From NCBI GenBank assembly GCA_003640385.1, contig RCAB01000241.1, forward strand, positions 1 through 64,000: a stretch of DNA of 64,000 bases. Direction: 5' to 3'. The translations under genes and the position numbers were made by a program. Source of the stretch: Setaria digitata. Taxonomy: Eukaryota > Nematoda > Chromadorea > Rhabditida > Setariidae. Within the stretch, counting starts at the first letter, position 1. Every line of letters begins with the position of its first letter. Of the stretch, positions 38,101-50,518 are shown in pieces. The notes under the pieces were generated by a model. That model was given only the letters and a program-made list of their open reading frames with translations. It made no database searches and was not told where the DNA came from.

Positions 38101-38575
38101 TCACATATTAGTGTGGTCGATATCTATCAGGTAAAATGAATTCGAACATTTGTATTCGAGCTAGAATTTACTGTCTAATTTACAGTTCAACTTTTCTTCA
38201 TGTTAACTGTTAGTCATTAAATTTAAAATTAACTGCTAAATGATGAAAGATTTAATAATTATCAACATATGCCAAGTAAAAGATAAGCAATATTTTTTTT
38301 CCCCTACGTTTATTTTTTTTTTATCAAACCAGCTTCTCATACTAAACTAAAATATAAGGTTTTTCTAATAGATAATGATGAATATATTTGGAATCGAGCC
38401 ACCACATCGACACAATGGTACATGGTCTACTGTGGAAGATTTTCTCAGCAGTGGTTGGGAAACTCGATCGACACCCGAGAATATGCAGTCATTTTCTGCA
38501 ACCAATTATCAGATGTCCTTTCTATGTTTCACCGTACTGATCTCATCCTTTACCATATATGATCAATTTTTATGA
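35116..38575 (+). CDS. ENPP-like ectophosphodiesterase fold, probable pseudoenzyme
   Basis: Exons: 35116-35350, 35572-35759, 36196-36336, 36571-36684, 36820-37011, 37316-37495, 37796-37910, 38078-38130, 38372-38575; 473 residues, all phases consistent. It opens with a signal peptide (1-19) and ends with a hydrophobic stretch (about 454-469) that could anchor it, so the domain should face outside or the secretory lumen. Family landmarks: VYIIDGYGR, VYPTHKYPNWMSLVTGLYSE, NHGFGANYMWDR, DTWWP, HCYWMPGCD, VLSTHGL, GGWDNENFNMHGIFFARGP. Active ENPPs use a Thr nucleophile and six Asp/His zinc ligands. Here Asp34 and His246 remain. The nucleophile position is Lys69 (PTHKYPN, normally P-x-x-T-F-P-N). 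The Asp/His pair near 198/202 is Gln/Glu, the Asp before His246 is Thr245, and the His of the HGYDN motif is Gly371. Fold retention without catalysis is inferred. The upstream ATG at 35086 lies before the splice acceptor and was not used. Confidence 0.9.
35943..36077. repeat. AT-rich repeat in ENPP-like intron
   Basis: (AT)n and (TA)n blocks separated by TTTTT and AAAAA, in the intron between exons 2 and 3. Confidence 0.9.
37551..37589 (+). repeat. Poly(T)-poly(G) run in ENPP-like intron
   Basis: Long T run directly followed by about 11 G bases, 55 bases after exon 6. Run lengths are probably unreliable in the assembly. Confidence 0.85.
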
Positions 38576-38658
38576 TAGCTAAACTTGAACTAATTCAGTT
38601 CAATGCATTCCCGATGATCAATACCAATCCTTTTGCTAATTTTTTTTCTTCTATGCTT

Positions 38659-38664
38659 AATAAA
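38659..38664 (+). terminator. Poly(A) signal of ENPP-like gene
   Basis: AATAAA 84 bases after the stop codon at 38573-38575, giving a short 3' UTR typical of nematodes. Confidence 0.65.
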
Positions 38665-40213
38665 AACGAAAAAAAAAAAAAAAGCTTTAAAAAAATTTAA
38701 TTCTGAAGATAATCTCAACAATTGCGTTTTAATTATAGTTTTTTTTTTAATCAAAGTATACTAAGATTACGAGTAGTTTAGTCTATGTTAGCAGCACTGT
38801 AATTTGTATGATGTATAAACAGTAATGACTTTTTCATCAATAATGGCAGATTGGTTCGTGCAGTTCATTTGGTGATGTTCTGTTAAATCATTAGGTTAAA
38901 GTTGACCACTTCTACTTGTTCTTCCCACTTCTTTTCTAAAAGCTAACTTCGAAATTAAAAATCCGTTCACTTGTGGCATACAACAAGGTATCACTTGATG
39001 CAATGTATTATATTTAACAGTTGTAACTTCCTTGATTCAAAACCAACACTAAATATCCCATCCTTTACATAACTTCTTACACTTCCTCCTAATTACTTCA
39101 GTAAACAATCTACTTCATCGTTTCTCGCTTATACTGAAATTAGAATTTTAACCTGTATGCTTGCTAGCTTTATCTCCTATATGTAAATAGGGGAAAAAAG
39201 AATCCACTTTCGAGTTCCCATCTCAAAAACCACATCCACTTTGCTAAACTTAACGAACTTAAAGAGATAGGATTATGCTGAAGTTGACTGGAATAATTTG
39301 CAAGATAGTTCTGGAACATTAAAACACCACACTACTACCTGTACTCCTACAATACACCACCACGGTTGACATGTTGGTAAAGCAAATCTTTTACTGTAAA
39401 GCAAGAATGTATACTGTATCCTTTATACGCAAAGGTAAAGTGACCCCAATAAAAAATCCCCACATTCGGCTTGGTGTGTTGTAATTGCTGAAGAACATTT
39501 AAAAATCGACAGCCGCGGTCCTTCGTCGTAATCAAAAAATGTTTGCCGTAAACAAGTGATTTTTTTTTTTTAAATATTTAGACAACGCCAAAACTTTACC
39601 ATCCCATATTTACCTTATCTGTCAATTGATAGTCACGAAATAACCACGATGAAATTGTAATTGAAAGGATCTATCATTTATAAAGCACAATTCGTTAATG
39701 CTAATGTATCTAACATATATTTTCCTATATAGAAATAACTTGTGGCAGTTTAGTATAAATATGTGCTGTCAAAAGACCAGTTTTCAACATAGCAACGTGA
39801 ATGAAAGAAACGACGACAATATATGAAAATCCACAACCCAGAAGCATAAGAAGCTGACAACAACAGATGAGTTAGACGGAACAAGAGTAATTTAAACTAT
39901 GCTAAACTCTTCTGCACAATGAATTAAATTAAGAATGAATATAACCTAAAATGATAAGGATTAGCCAGTTAGAGCTGATAGTAACAAACTGCAAGGTATA
40001 TGCAGAAAAAAATGAGAGCAAAATATTAAAGGTCACTCTTTCAAGTGAACACCAAGCGATTAGCTGTAAAATACGACAACTAATTTTAGCATATTCCTTG
40101 AAGCTAGAAAAACAATATAAATTTACTTGAAATATTCGAAAAAAAAATCATAAAAGTGAAACGAATAAGAACAAGAAATGAGAGCAAAATGTAAATTGAA
40201 AAAAATACGATGC
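38665..40213. other. Convergent intergenic region
   Basis: Lies between the 3' ends of the ENPP-like gene (+) and the SUV4-20 gene (-). No coding exon recognised; somewhat less A+T-rich than the deserts. Any 3' UTR of either gene could extend here. Confidence 0.5.
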
Positions 40214-40219
40214 TTTATT
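40214..40219 (-). terminator. Poly(A) signal of SUV4-20 gene
   Basis: AATAAA on the reverse strand, 82 bases downstream of the stop codon at 40301. Confidence 0.65.
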
Positions 40220-40300
40220 ACAACACAATACGTTTAGCAAGTGACAATAAGACAGATAATGGAGAAAGTTTAATAAAAAGATCCACAACTGCAGAGTTCC

Positions 40301-43300
40301 TTATCCAGAAGTAGGAGTCAGTAAGCTGTGAAATGCGATTTTATAATAAGGATGGACTTTTGCTCTGGGCCTCTTTCCTACATTATCCAAATTTGCTTTG
40401 GAAACATCATTATAGTGAACTTGATCCACAGATCTCTGAGTGTCGCTGTAGTTCACATCGTTATCTAAACTGGCCTCAGAAACGTCATCACAACATTTAC
40501 CGTCATTATTATAGCACTGGTTCCCATCAAAAACAGTTGAAAGTGCATTATGACTTTCTGAGAGATATGATTTAGAACGACTAACAACTTCCTCCAAACT
40601 ACTGGACGCGGATGTGTGATTCTCAACAATTGTAGCACTGTGTTTGAAAGAAAAACTGCAACTATTGTTGTAACAGTTAGAAGCTGACTGGAATTCCACA
40701 TCATCGTCAGTGTAATGCTTATTTTTAATTCCACGATCGTTAACATCACAATTGTGGGAATCTTGCGATAAAGACATCAAGTGAGATCTGTCAATAAAGC
40801 TCATAGTAGTTGCAACAGCAGCAAGAATTTGCAAACCATTTTGTGATGTACGCGGCATTTCACAGCTCAAATGGCTAGATATTGGGCCATCCAATCTGTC
40901 CGGGTGATTCAACTGTACAGAACTCTTCGCTGACTTCCGCTGCTTTACAGTTTGGCATATAAGTGATTTCTTTGTCGAAACTAGATTACTAGACGCGTTC
41001 AAACTGCTTTCTTCTGAATACATCACAGTCTTCGAGTTATTCATTTTCACATTATTCGTAATCATGTAGGGGGCAGTATTCATCCAGGCTCGCATACGAG
41101 GCATAACAGAGTACGATGGTGATAAGGAAGATGACGGCAAAGATGTTTTTACGGAACGCTTAAGCCTCTGTTGATTCCTGGTAACATAATGCCCATTACT
41201 CACTTTTCTAGTCCCTTTTTTCGCACGATTCATAGAAGTTTCCTTTTCAAATCCTATAAAGAAAAAAAAAGAGATTTTCTCCCCAAAATCAGGTAAATCA
41301 GTCGTCATTAAAACAAAAAGCCTGGTTTTCAAGAAGACTTGTAATATAAGTTATAGACATACATCTTACAACAACGGAAAAAAACATACTCTCAGGTGAG
41401 AAGCGATTGGGTACTTGTCGTAAGGCAGCAACACTATGTCGTCGAAGTGTCATCGATGTGTTCGTTTGGTTCATTTTCGATGTATAACGACAAAGTCTTG
41501 AATCGGTTACTCGAAATTTGTAACTGTTACCGGATTCTTTTGATTCACCGTTATTCTTCTCTGACGAAGCAGCAGTTGCGACAACCAAACTTGTGAAAAA
41601 ACCTTTGCAAGCTCTGCAAATGAAGTTTATTACCAACACAGTCTAAGACCCCCTGAAAAAAACACAAACCTTGATTAAGCGATTGTTCTCCGGATATAAA
41701 TAGGTTTACACAGTAAGAAACGAAGGAGATGACAAAAATCGTGTCAGGATTGCATACGGTATACAAATACTCACAGTCCACCATGTATAGACGGAGCGAG
41801 ACCTAAAATGGTGGGAGAAAGCAAAATATACAGCGGTGGTAAGGCGTAAGACGGATAATCGCGGAAAAATGGTAACATACTGTTCACAGGTCAAACATTC
41901 ACAGCGACTATTGTTATCGCCAAAAAAGTTGTCGCCATAATACGCCGTAATTTCTTCACCTTGAGCAATATCGCGCAGCACCTGACATAGAATGTTTGAA
42001 AGACTGGAGCTAAATAACGCCGCATCTTGACATAATTCCATCGTTGAACAATTGGACAATACCTGTACAACAGCGGCATAGCTCTTCGGAACAAATTTAC
42101 AATTGGGATGACAGTCATGATTGATGTAAGCTGCAGGACCAAGCCACAACTGAGCTCGCTGTTTCCTGAAAATATCACGACTCATTAAATGATGGTGACT
42201 GGACAGTGAGATAAGAGCAATGAGAGATAAGCCGTTAAAATCATACCTTGTACTATACATAACGGAAAAATCATTGACATCTTTTCGCAGTAACTGAGAT
42301 TCTTCTTCGTGGCTGAGGTCACCGATAACACCAACTAAACTGCCAATCACATCACCTTTTTGCCTGAAATTCTTGAAATGACAGACTTCTTAAACTGTCC
42401 TGCTACAGTGAAAAGTTGCAACTATATAAGAAAATCCACTTTTTAAAAAACCTAATGTAGAAAATCACAGGAGATATTTTAATCATCAAACCATCGTCAG
42501 AATGAAACTTGAACATCAAAACAAAAGGACTGAGTAAACTTGACTAGTGTTACGAAAGTTATACGTACCATGACCTCGTAGCAATTAGCATTCCACCAAG
42601 GCGATTTTCCGTTTTGTAACGATGGCATGCTTGAACTGTAAAACCTGAATCACTGGAGAACATTCGCATGAACCTCAAAAGCTGAAAATAAGATGGCATT
42701 GCAGCATCACTCTTACTAACGGTAAATGAAAAACATCCGAAATGTACAGAAGACTCACGTGATCTCGGAAAGCAAGCTGCTGCTTTAGTGTTCGCCGCTT
42801 CAAGAATCTTTTTACTACGTTCACATGAAAAATGTTCCTAACTGCTGCACACAAATCCTGATCTTCCCTGTATTTCTTCAGCACGCCTTTCAGTTTGATT
42901 TGCTCCTGCTGCTGTGGCGGACGATAACTATAAATACTATCAATAACTATGAACAGATAAAATTCATAAGTGACTAGTCGGTAAAAAATTCCATGGACTA
43001 TTAAAGAACAAGTTCAAAAGATGCGCAACATGAGCTTCATTCAACAGACCAATACTGCTCCCACTGGTTACTGATGAATTTAAGCTCTTATTTTAGTTAC
43101 TGCTGAACTGTGCTGTTGAACTTGCTAAAATCAGAAATGATTATACTTATACTAATTATACTTAAAATGATTGTACTTACTGAAGATTCATTTTATGCGT
43201 GCGAAAACCGAGAACCGGATCAACGACAACACTGGTTGCCATATCATCATTATCACAAAGCTCTTGTACTGTCATACTGTGCTGTCCAGATGACCGGTCT

Positions 43301-43332
43301 GGTAATCGGAATAACTCCGGACTTAAACTCAT
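40301..43332 (-). CDS. SUV4-20: SUV4-20 family histone H4K20 methyltransferase
   Basis: Orthologue of SUV4-20H/KMT5B-C (C. elegans SET-4), which adds the second and third methyl groups to H4 Lys20. Exons 5' to 3' on the reverse strand: 43181-43332, 42759-42927, 42569-42681, 42247-42363, 42063-42165, 41881-41981, 41390-41613, 40301-41253; 643 residues, all phases consistent. Family signatures: [20 protein letters not shown] and LGFRTHKMN at the N-terminus; [51 protein letters not shown] (SET core); [20 protein letters not shown]; and the post-SET cysteines CECLTCE followed by ACKGFF. These motifs are complete, so an active enzyme is expected. The last exon encodes about 316 residues of low-complexity Ser/Asn-rich sequence with a short repeat (DVSEASLDN and DVSKANLDN) and no known domain. 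The start ATG at 43330 is chosen because the conserved N-terminal motif follows closely. No splice acceptor directly upstream was recognised. Confidence 0.95.
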
Positions 43333-44618
43333 AACTAGCTCACTCCCACCCAGCCGAAGTCAGCAGACCACTCGGCGAAATATATTTGAGATAAAAGAAA
43401 GCTGTCTGGAAAGTGAACATAAAGCACCAATACAACTACTCCTCTACAGACAAACAGTCAAAGAGTATTTTCCATCTTAGCAGCTCTATATTGTTCTTTA
43501 AGAATTTATTAATTCTATATGTTTCTTCAAGGAAGATTTATTCGCAGAACTTCTGTATAATCAAATGCTGTAAGTAACAATTAGTCTGACAAAGAGACAA
43601 AGATAACTATGTTATTAGTTGATATTAATTATGGTAGATAAATAAATCTATTTATTGCATTAAAGTGACAAGCTATCGCTACTTATAAGCAGAAACAATT
43701 ATTTGAATTTGAAACTTTTTATTATTATATTGAAACAGTATAGCAAATTTGAATATTATTGTATTTAATTATTATGTCTATTCGAAGTCATCACAAATAC
43801 CAAAAGTTAATATCCTCGAAATTTATCACCGATACGTAGAAATAATTACTTGTAAACGAAAAACTGCTGAATAAAAGATCAATGAGAATAATATATAATA
43901 AGATTTCACGGTTAAATCGATGAATCTTTTATAGGAAATCTTATTACTGTGATAAAACTGAGACTACTTCCCGGTAGATTACTCCATTCATTCATGCATT
44001 TTTATTATAATATTTGAATTATTCATTTACCTGTAATTTGTTACTTCTCCCATTTATCAGTTACTGTCTCTTATTCACTGATTTATTTGTTAAAAAAAAT
44101 GAAAAATTTTGAAGTTTATTTACGAGAGTTGTACTCTGCATGTTTGTCTTAATTTGTTAAAATGAAAGAATGCTGGAATGAATCAGAATGATCCTTTCAA
44201 AGATGTGAAAGTTATTAATGCATTATCATTCGTGAAGAGAGTATTCTTTGATAACATTCTACGTCGCAGTGCTTTACTTCTCTTGTAGCTATATTCATTT
44301 CTTTCCTTTTCAGTTTCATTCCATCATTCAGAATCTCACCTAAATCAAACTTCTCTGCAATGGATTCACAATTCATCATAGATATAACTAACCTACTGCA
44401 TCATATTATTCACTTTTTTTCCTTTTATCAAATAGTCTGATTTTTTCAGGAATAAAAATTTTATCATCACTCATATACAGGAATCTTTTGACATCTCTTA
44501 GTGGTTTATTCTGCATGAGGATCGTTTCACAATGACCGTTTTAATTGTAATTATAATTTAATGGTTGCATTTGAGATTTTCGCCGAATGCAATAAAACTT
44601 TCTTCAATATAAGATTGA

Positions 44619-44900
44619 AATTTAAGCCATTGTTTGCCCGTTAAATTTAATGATCTCATTGGGAGGTTGCCGCTACTCTTTGCGGCGTTCCTAATCGCAA
44701 CGTTCGTAGAAGAAACCATTCGGACCGGTTATTGCACCAAATCTAACAACATTTCTTCCCTTGGCAATTCTGCTGCCAGCAATCGCCGCAAAACTTTTGC
44801 AAACCCATTGACTACAACTATTACAGCGATTATACGACCATCAAATCATTCATCCATCTCGTTGCTTGCCGTAGTTCGATGCGATTTATCGTCACAGTAA
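44619..44900 (+). other. GC-richer open segment, coding status unresolved
   Basis: Composition is visibly richer in G+C than both flanks. One plus frame stays open for about 90 codons to TAA (hydrophobic LPLLFAAFLIATF, then Ser/Asn/Thr-rich) but has no in-frame ATG. On the minus strand 44552-44713 is an open frame from ATG (MVSSTNVAIRNAAKSSGNLP onward). No family is recognised on either strand. It could be an exon, an RNA gene, or DNA of foreign origin. Confidence 0.3.
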
Positions 44901-45794
44901 CCTATAACCGTGAACTTTGTCCTTTGATAAAGTTATCATTTCTTTCTCTTTCTCTAGCACTTTCTTGATATTTCAGTATTTCAATGTGTAATTCGCAAAA
45001 TTCGGGAATGTATGAACTAAATCTTATTGTTAACACTGATTCTATCCGGAACAAATAATTCATTCGCAATTAAACGAATTATTTCGCATTTATTGGTAGC
45101 ATATCTTAATTATTTAATCAGTAATTTTAATTTTCGATAACAATTATTCTTCTATTTTCTATTTATAAATTTTTGTGATGTTTGTTTGTTTATATATATT
45201 TACTTGCAAAATGTTCTACAACATACACAGTTTGGCTAAAAAAAATCACAAAGCTTATGCTGCCATTCAATAGTGCTTATTTTGCTTTCTGCGGATCGAC
45301 TTCCTAATGAAAAGTTCCTAATATCAGTAATTAAACAATTTCAACAAATTATTTTCAAGTCTAAAAATTGTTAACCATTTCTGGTGTATAAGGCTCATTA
45401 CTGCTCATTAACTCTATTTAATTATTATCATAATGTGATAAGATGATCTTACTTAAAATACCAATTAAATGCATGATAGTTCACCCTTTTGATTTCTTGT
45501 TTTTTTGCAGATAATGCTGCCAAATTGAATGTAGAAATTACAACTATAAACTAAAAAATTTGTTAACTTTCCATTTGATGAATTACACGTGTTTGTTTTC
45601 CATGGCTGTAGGTATAATAGTTTGTTTCCGCTGATGAAAGAATCGCTGATAAAGTGTTGATGATTAATATGCATAGTAAACAAATGATACGTATGATATG
45701 AATACAATCGTTGAAAGGAAGGTGTCATTTGATTGAAATTTTTAAAATTTAATTTCATGCAATAATTTATGGGAGTAGTTGTTATAAGCTTACA

Positions 45795-45980
45795 TTATGT
45801 ACGAAAAACATGCTCAAATAAACACATTAAAATGATGTTTATTAGGAATGGGAGGAACCACAGAGAAAAACCGGATGAAGACAGCAACGGGATGGTGCGG
45901 GGCTCGGGGTTTAGGGGTCTGATAAACCGCTGCTGAATTTCTCTCGACCAATGTGCTGAATTTGTCCCAAGTTCATCAAG
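45795..45980 (-). other. Possible minus-strand terminal exon
   Basis: Preceded on the reverse strand by TTAAATATAG. It has 61 open codons starting LDELGTNSAHWSREIQQRFI, then Pro/Arg-rich and hydrophobic residues, to a TAA at 45795-45797. Its G+C is higher than its surroundings. No upstream exon was found and no family is recognised. Confidence 0.25.
45889..45917 (+). other. G-quadruplex motif
   Basis: Four G runs (3, 4, 4 and 4 bases) with loops of 7, 3 and 4 bases: GGGATGGTGC, GGGGCTC, GGGGTTTA, GGGG. This fits the usual G3+ N1-7 pattern and stands out in A+T-rich DNA. It lies on the strand opposite the possible exon at 45795-45980. Confidence 0.6.
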
Positions 45981-48640
45981 CTATATTTAAGAATTATGAG
46001 TGTTTTTATTAGCAAATCACTAAATAATTATGCTGATGTTACAAAAATTTTCTTCCGAATTGATTTCCAATTAGTTTTCGAAGTACATTGTTCCTAGTAA
46101 TGGAAAATACTATAATTTATTGAACGTTAATAGTATTTATAATTATTTTGAGCATTTAACATGTTAAGTCTAAAAATATACATAGCACACTAAGTGTTCC
46201 GGTTGAAAATATCTAAAATTTCGGTTGTTTTTAAACTTTAAATTTTAGTAAAAATTGATTTAATGATTTTTCGTACATGAATTTTATTTATTATAATTTT
46301 CACAATAGGCTCTTTGTTTTGTTACTAATTGGAATTGTTTTTTGTGGTAAAAGAAAATGAGACTGCTTTGGAACAAATTTTCCTTACTTTTCTTTAACCA
46401 TCCCATCAAAACAATTTAAACATCTCATGTGATTTCAATAATTTGTCAACCCAACATTGTGTTTATATTAAAACCAACCCATTCTTATTTCCTCTAAAAA
46501 TACTTCCGTCTTATCTTATTTCAAGTGTCTTTTATGACTACTTTGCTTATTACTGTTCTATCAATTATCACTATTTTAATTATTTAAAATTGAAATTGAG
46601 CTGTAATTGTTCACTTCTTGAAAGAAATTTGGAAGCAAAAAAAAAAAAAACAATATTTTAACGTTAATAACACTCCATTTTTGGAAAAAGGACGGATCAG
46701 TTTGAAACAAACTTCGATAACAAACAGCAATGATAATTGGTTTATTATCAAAAAATAGCAGCTAGCTATCTACTTCTACAAATACTGCTTACAAAGTACT
46801 TTAAAATTTTAACACAGCTTTTCGTTGTTAATCCTTTACTTCTAATTACAATCAGAATATTTAAATTTTCCACATAATTCGTTGCTACTATTTCATTTCA
46901 TTCATTTGTCTAAACTTTCTCTAAAATATGTTAAATTCCTCAATTTTGCTATAATTTAACACTGCAAGTCAATTTTCTCTACATTTTTTTCTTTTTGACT
47001 TGTACAAGTTTTTTTTTTTCCTTCTTTTTTTTCTCACCCAATTAAAACAATTTTATTTTCAAGTGAATAATTTCGTTCTAAATAATATGTGCTGTAGGAG
47101 AGCGGAAAGAAAGAAAGAAGTTTGACTTTTTTAATTATTTCTCGACAAATTGCTTCTATTAGAATTAAACTTGTTTTCAATAGCGACAACAAATTTTCTT
47201 TTTCAAGTTGGGTAAAAGTAACATCCTTAAACAGTGAGTCACAATATGGCGTAATAGATACTTTTAAAATATTTTGGTAAAAATTCTAACAGTCAATTCA
47301 CCGCACAATGCCAATGTTGATGATAAACATTTGAGCTCATTGTTACAACTTCTTCTCGCCTCCATTAAATTTCATTTCGTTTTTAATTTATTTCATTTTA
47401 ATTAGATTTATCAACGATATCTATTGTTCCATCTTCTTCTACTGATTTAATTAAATATAAAATATTCGACGTAAGATATATTTTCCTCATTATCTATGCC
47501 TAAAATACTGCATTGTAATGTAATAAGTGTAATGTTTATTCTCTAAAATTTACAGTGTTATCGACAAAGATTTAGAGGAGCATAAAAACAAATCAATAAT
47601 TTATGTAAAAAAAAAAAAAGAATTAAAAAATTAATATCCTTCATTTTAGTGGTTTGTAATCACTACAAAAAAAAAAAAAAATGTCATCTAAAACACTTCC
47701 TTTGCTCCGTCGCTTGTTCGCTTTTAATCGAGAAATCGATTAATGTCAATCTAACCTGATGTAAAATTACAAAACATTGTTGAAGAAATGGAAAATCCGA
47801 CTGTAAGGGTATTAAACAAATCAGATACAATTACACTCTCGAAAAAAAAAAAAAAAAAAAAAAAAAGGAAGAACAAAAAAACAGTAGTAACGGTAAAACT
47901 GTCGATAGGATGAAAAATATGACAAGATTTTTTTTCTTGAACAGATTTACTAAACAGCAGTATTTTTCTCGAAATGTTTACTGTTTTAATGTCAATACAT
48001 CTCCTCTTGATACAAGAAGAACAAGGATGACTAACATTTCCGGATGTAAGTTTAAAAGTTTCAAATTTGAATCTACTTGTTTTTGTTTACTGCTGATTCA
48101 TTATTTGATTGAATATATTAATTCTGTTAGCAAAATATTGTCTGTTCATGCCAAATTTTAGCTTCATTTGGTTTATTATATAAGTGATCAGTTTATGTAA
48201 TTTTTCTGGGTTTCTTCTTCAGTAGTGACAATTATTTTGCCCATTTCATCATTTTATATTTTACTATATTATCATTTTAAAAAATCCTTTTTTTTTTTGA
48301 AAAATAAGAAATCTTAGAAATTGATAAAAAAGTTTTTCACTTCATTGATATAGGACTAAAATAATGATTGCTGCTTATAATTGTTCAACTTACACCATAG
48401 TAATTATTAACTTCCATTGTTATTAACATGAAAGTTTAAACTATACTTTATTTTAATTCCTTCTTACTTTTATTGACACTTTTTTTTTGGCTTTTGTGGA
48501 AGTTTATTGTAATTGAATTTGAGGAAATTTATAAACAAATTTCATAACTCATCCATTTTTCACAAGACATCTGTCCATATTTGAAAAGTAATTAATGATT
48601 CGATTGTTGTGGATGATATAGTGAATTTCTGAACGAATCT

Positions 48641-48649
48641 TTCTGCAGT
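48641..48649 (+). other. Putative spliced-leader acceptor for GRIP-like gene
   Basis: TTCTGCAG followed by T, 19 bases before the ATG at 48668, with no coding frame upstream. A cis-spliced 5' UTR intron is possible. Confidence 0.45.
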
Positions 48650-48667
48650 GATTGTAGATCTAGAACA

Positions 48668-50446
48668 ATGTATAATCAAGAAAATCAAAATGATAAGAGA
48701 AGTAGTGAGCAACTCGCCTTATCAGTGCCGTACGTTAACAAACCTGAAGACAAGGGATATATCAAAGCAATAAAAGTACCGCATCCATACTCTGATGAAT
48801 GTTTGGAAGTTAGTACAAACTTTTCGAATGATTCTTCTGGTCATCATTTGAGCCAAAGCTCATTCGTTAGTTTACTACTGCATTTTGCCTTTTAAATCAC
48901 TTTAAAAATTTGTGAAATGTTGTCCTTTTTTTTTTTTTCGCAATTTAATTTATAGCCTACAAGTGAAGGATGAATTATTTTGAATAAGTAAAATGATTGA
49001 TCCAGTCATACTGTAATTTAAAAAGAAATATTTAGTCTGTCAAGTAACATTCTTTTTGCAGATCTTACCATCAAATTATGATGATCAATCACTTGAACGC
49101 CTTAGTATTGATGATTCCGATTTGATTGATGACTCAACCAGTGGTATTGTTTTTTTCCTATGTTTGAAATTCTTGAAGAAAAAAGAATATTTTTGTTGGA
49201 ATTTTTAAGTTTAAAACATTTTTCAATTCAAGAAATATTTTGTGTTAGAAACTTTAAAGTGTTTGAGGAACAACTTATTTATTTATTAATTTTATTCAAA
49301 TATCTCAAAATTTACCTTTTTTTTTTTGCTACAACTGTTAAAATTTATTTTATTAGACGCTTTATTCTCTCATTCAAATAGAAATTCTGCTGTTGACGTG
49401 ACGGCTAAAAAGCTCGTTCGTACACATGTAATGGTAAAAGTTACGGAACGAAGTTTAAAACACGTAGAAGTGAAATATTTTTCATAGAACAATTGTTGTT
49501 CATAATAACACATCATACGTAAGTCAGAGTAGGAAAAATAATATGATATTATAGCTGCGCAACTGTCCACATCATCACCAATATCCGTTACATCCGCATC
49601 AACGTCGTCCTTCTATCCGACACTTCATGTCGGTACTGGATTGGAGAACAGTACCAAATATCCAAAGTATGCTTTGTAATTTATCAGTTCAAAGGTCTTC
49701 AATATTCGGTGATAATGATTAATAATCATTCATATCAGAAACTAAAATTCTGGACTGTTCTGCTAATTTCTTTCAATCATTTTTATACAGAACTGAGCAA
49801 TCAAACACGACGAAAAGTGGCCAAGTTAGTAATTTGCGATTCAATGATAGATACAAGGTGATTTTTATAAATTTAAAAACTTCAAAGGTATTGAAATCTC
49901 GTTAAAGTTAACCATGCTTACTAATTATAAAAATAAATGACGTAGTCCTTGTAATAAATGTCAGCGACAAGACTGGCACATTGATTTTTTTCATTAATTA
50001 ACATCTTTTATCATTTAAAAAAAAGAAGCAATGAATGATAAAGTCAAAGATAACACGCTCTATTCTTACAAAGATTTATTATTAAGCAACTGAATATATT
50101 ACATATTTCAGAAATACGCAGCTATAAAAAGCCGATTAAACGAATTATGCCAAATGATTGCGGAAAAAGACAAGCAATTACGAGTAGTTCGAAATGGACT
50201 TAATGAAAAGGATTTGGAAATTGGGAAATTATGTGATAGGATAAGAGCTTTGGAATATAACTGTCAAAGATTGCAGTCAGTAATTGAATCTGTTGGGTCT
50301 GTCCAGTTTTATTATTTTAATTTTTCCTTTTTTCATTTATTTCTACTTTAATAATACAACTATGAATAAGGCAAAAAGGAATAGATTAGATAAATTTCAT
50401 TGTAAAATGAGCAACATATAAATTTGGAACTCAATTTTTTATCAGA

Positions 50447-50518
<72 letters not shown>

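Larger units (their letters stand above)
43333..48640. other. Intergenic region with GC-richer islands
   Basis: No complete gene could be built. Open frames and composition changes at 44619-44900 and 45795-45980 are listed separately. The rest is A+T-rich with poly(A) runs (47840-47865). The promoters of the divergent SUV4-20 (-) and GRIP-like (+) genes should lie at its two ends. Confidence 0.5.

Noticed and set aside
41775..41802. 28-base microexon in the SUV4-20 gene encoding SRSVYTWWT
   Set aside because: It has splice-like ends, but joining 41881 directly to 41613 keeps frame and gives CLTCEQACKGFF, which matches the family's post-SET sequence.
45465..45758. Minus-strand open frame of 97 codons
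   Set aside because: It lacks splice context and any domain; the composition is like the surrounding non-coding DNA.
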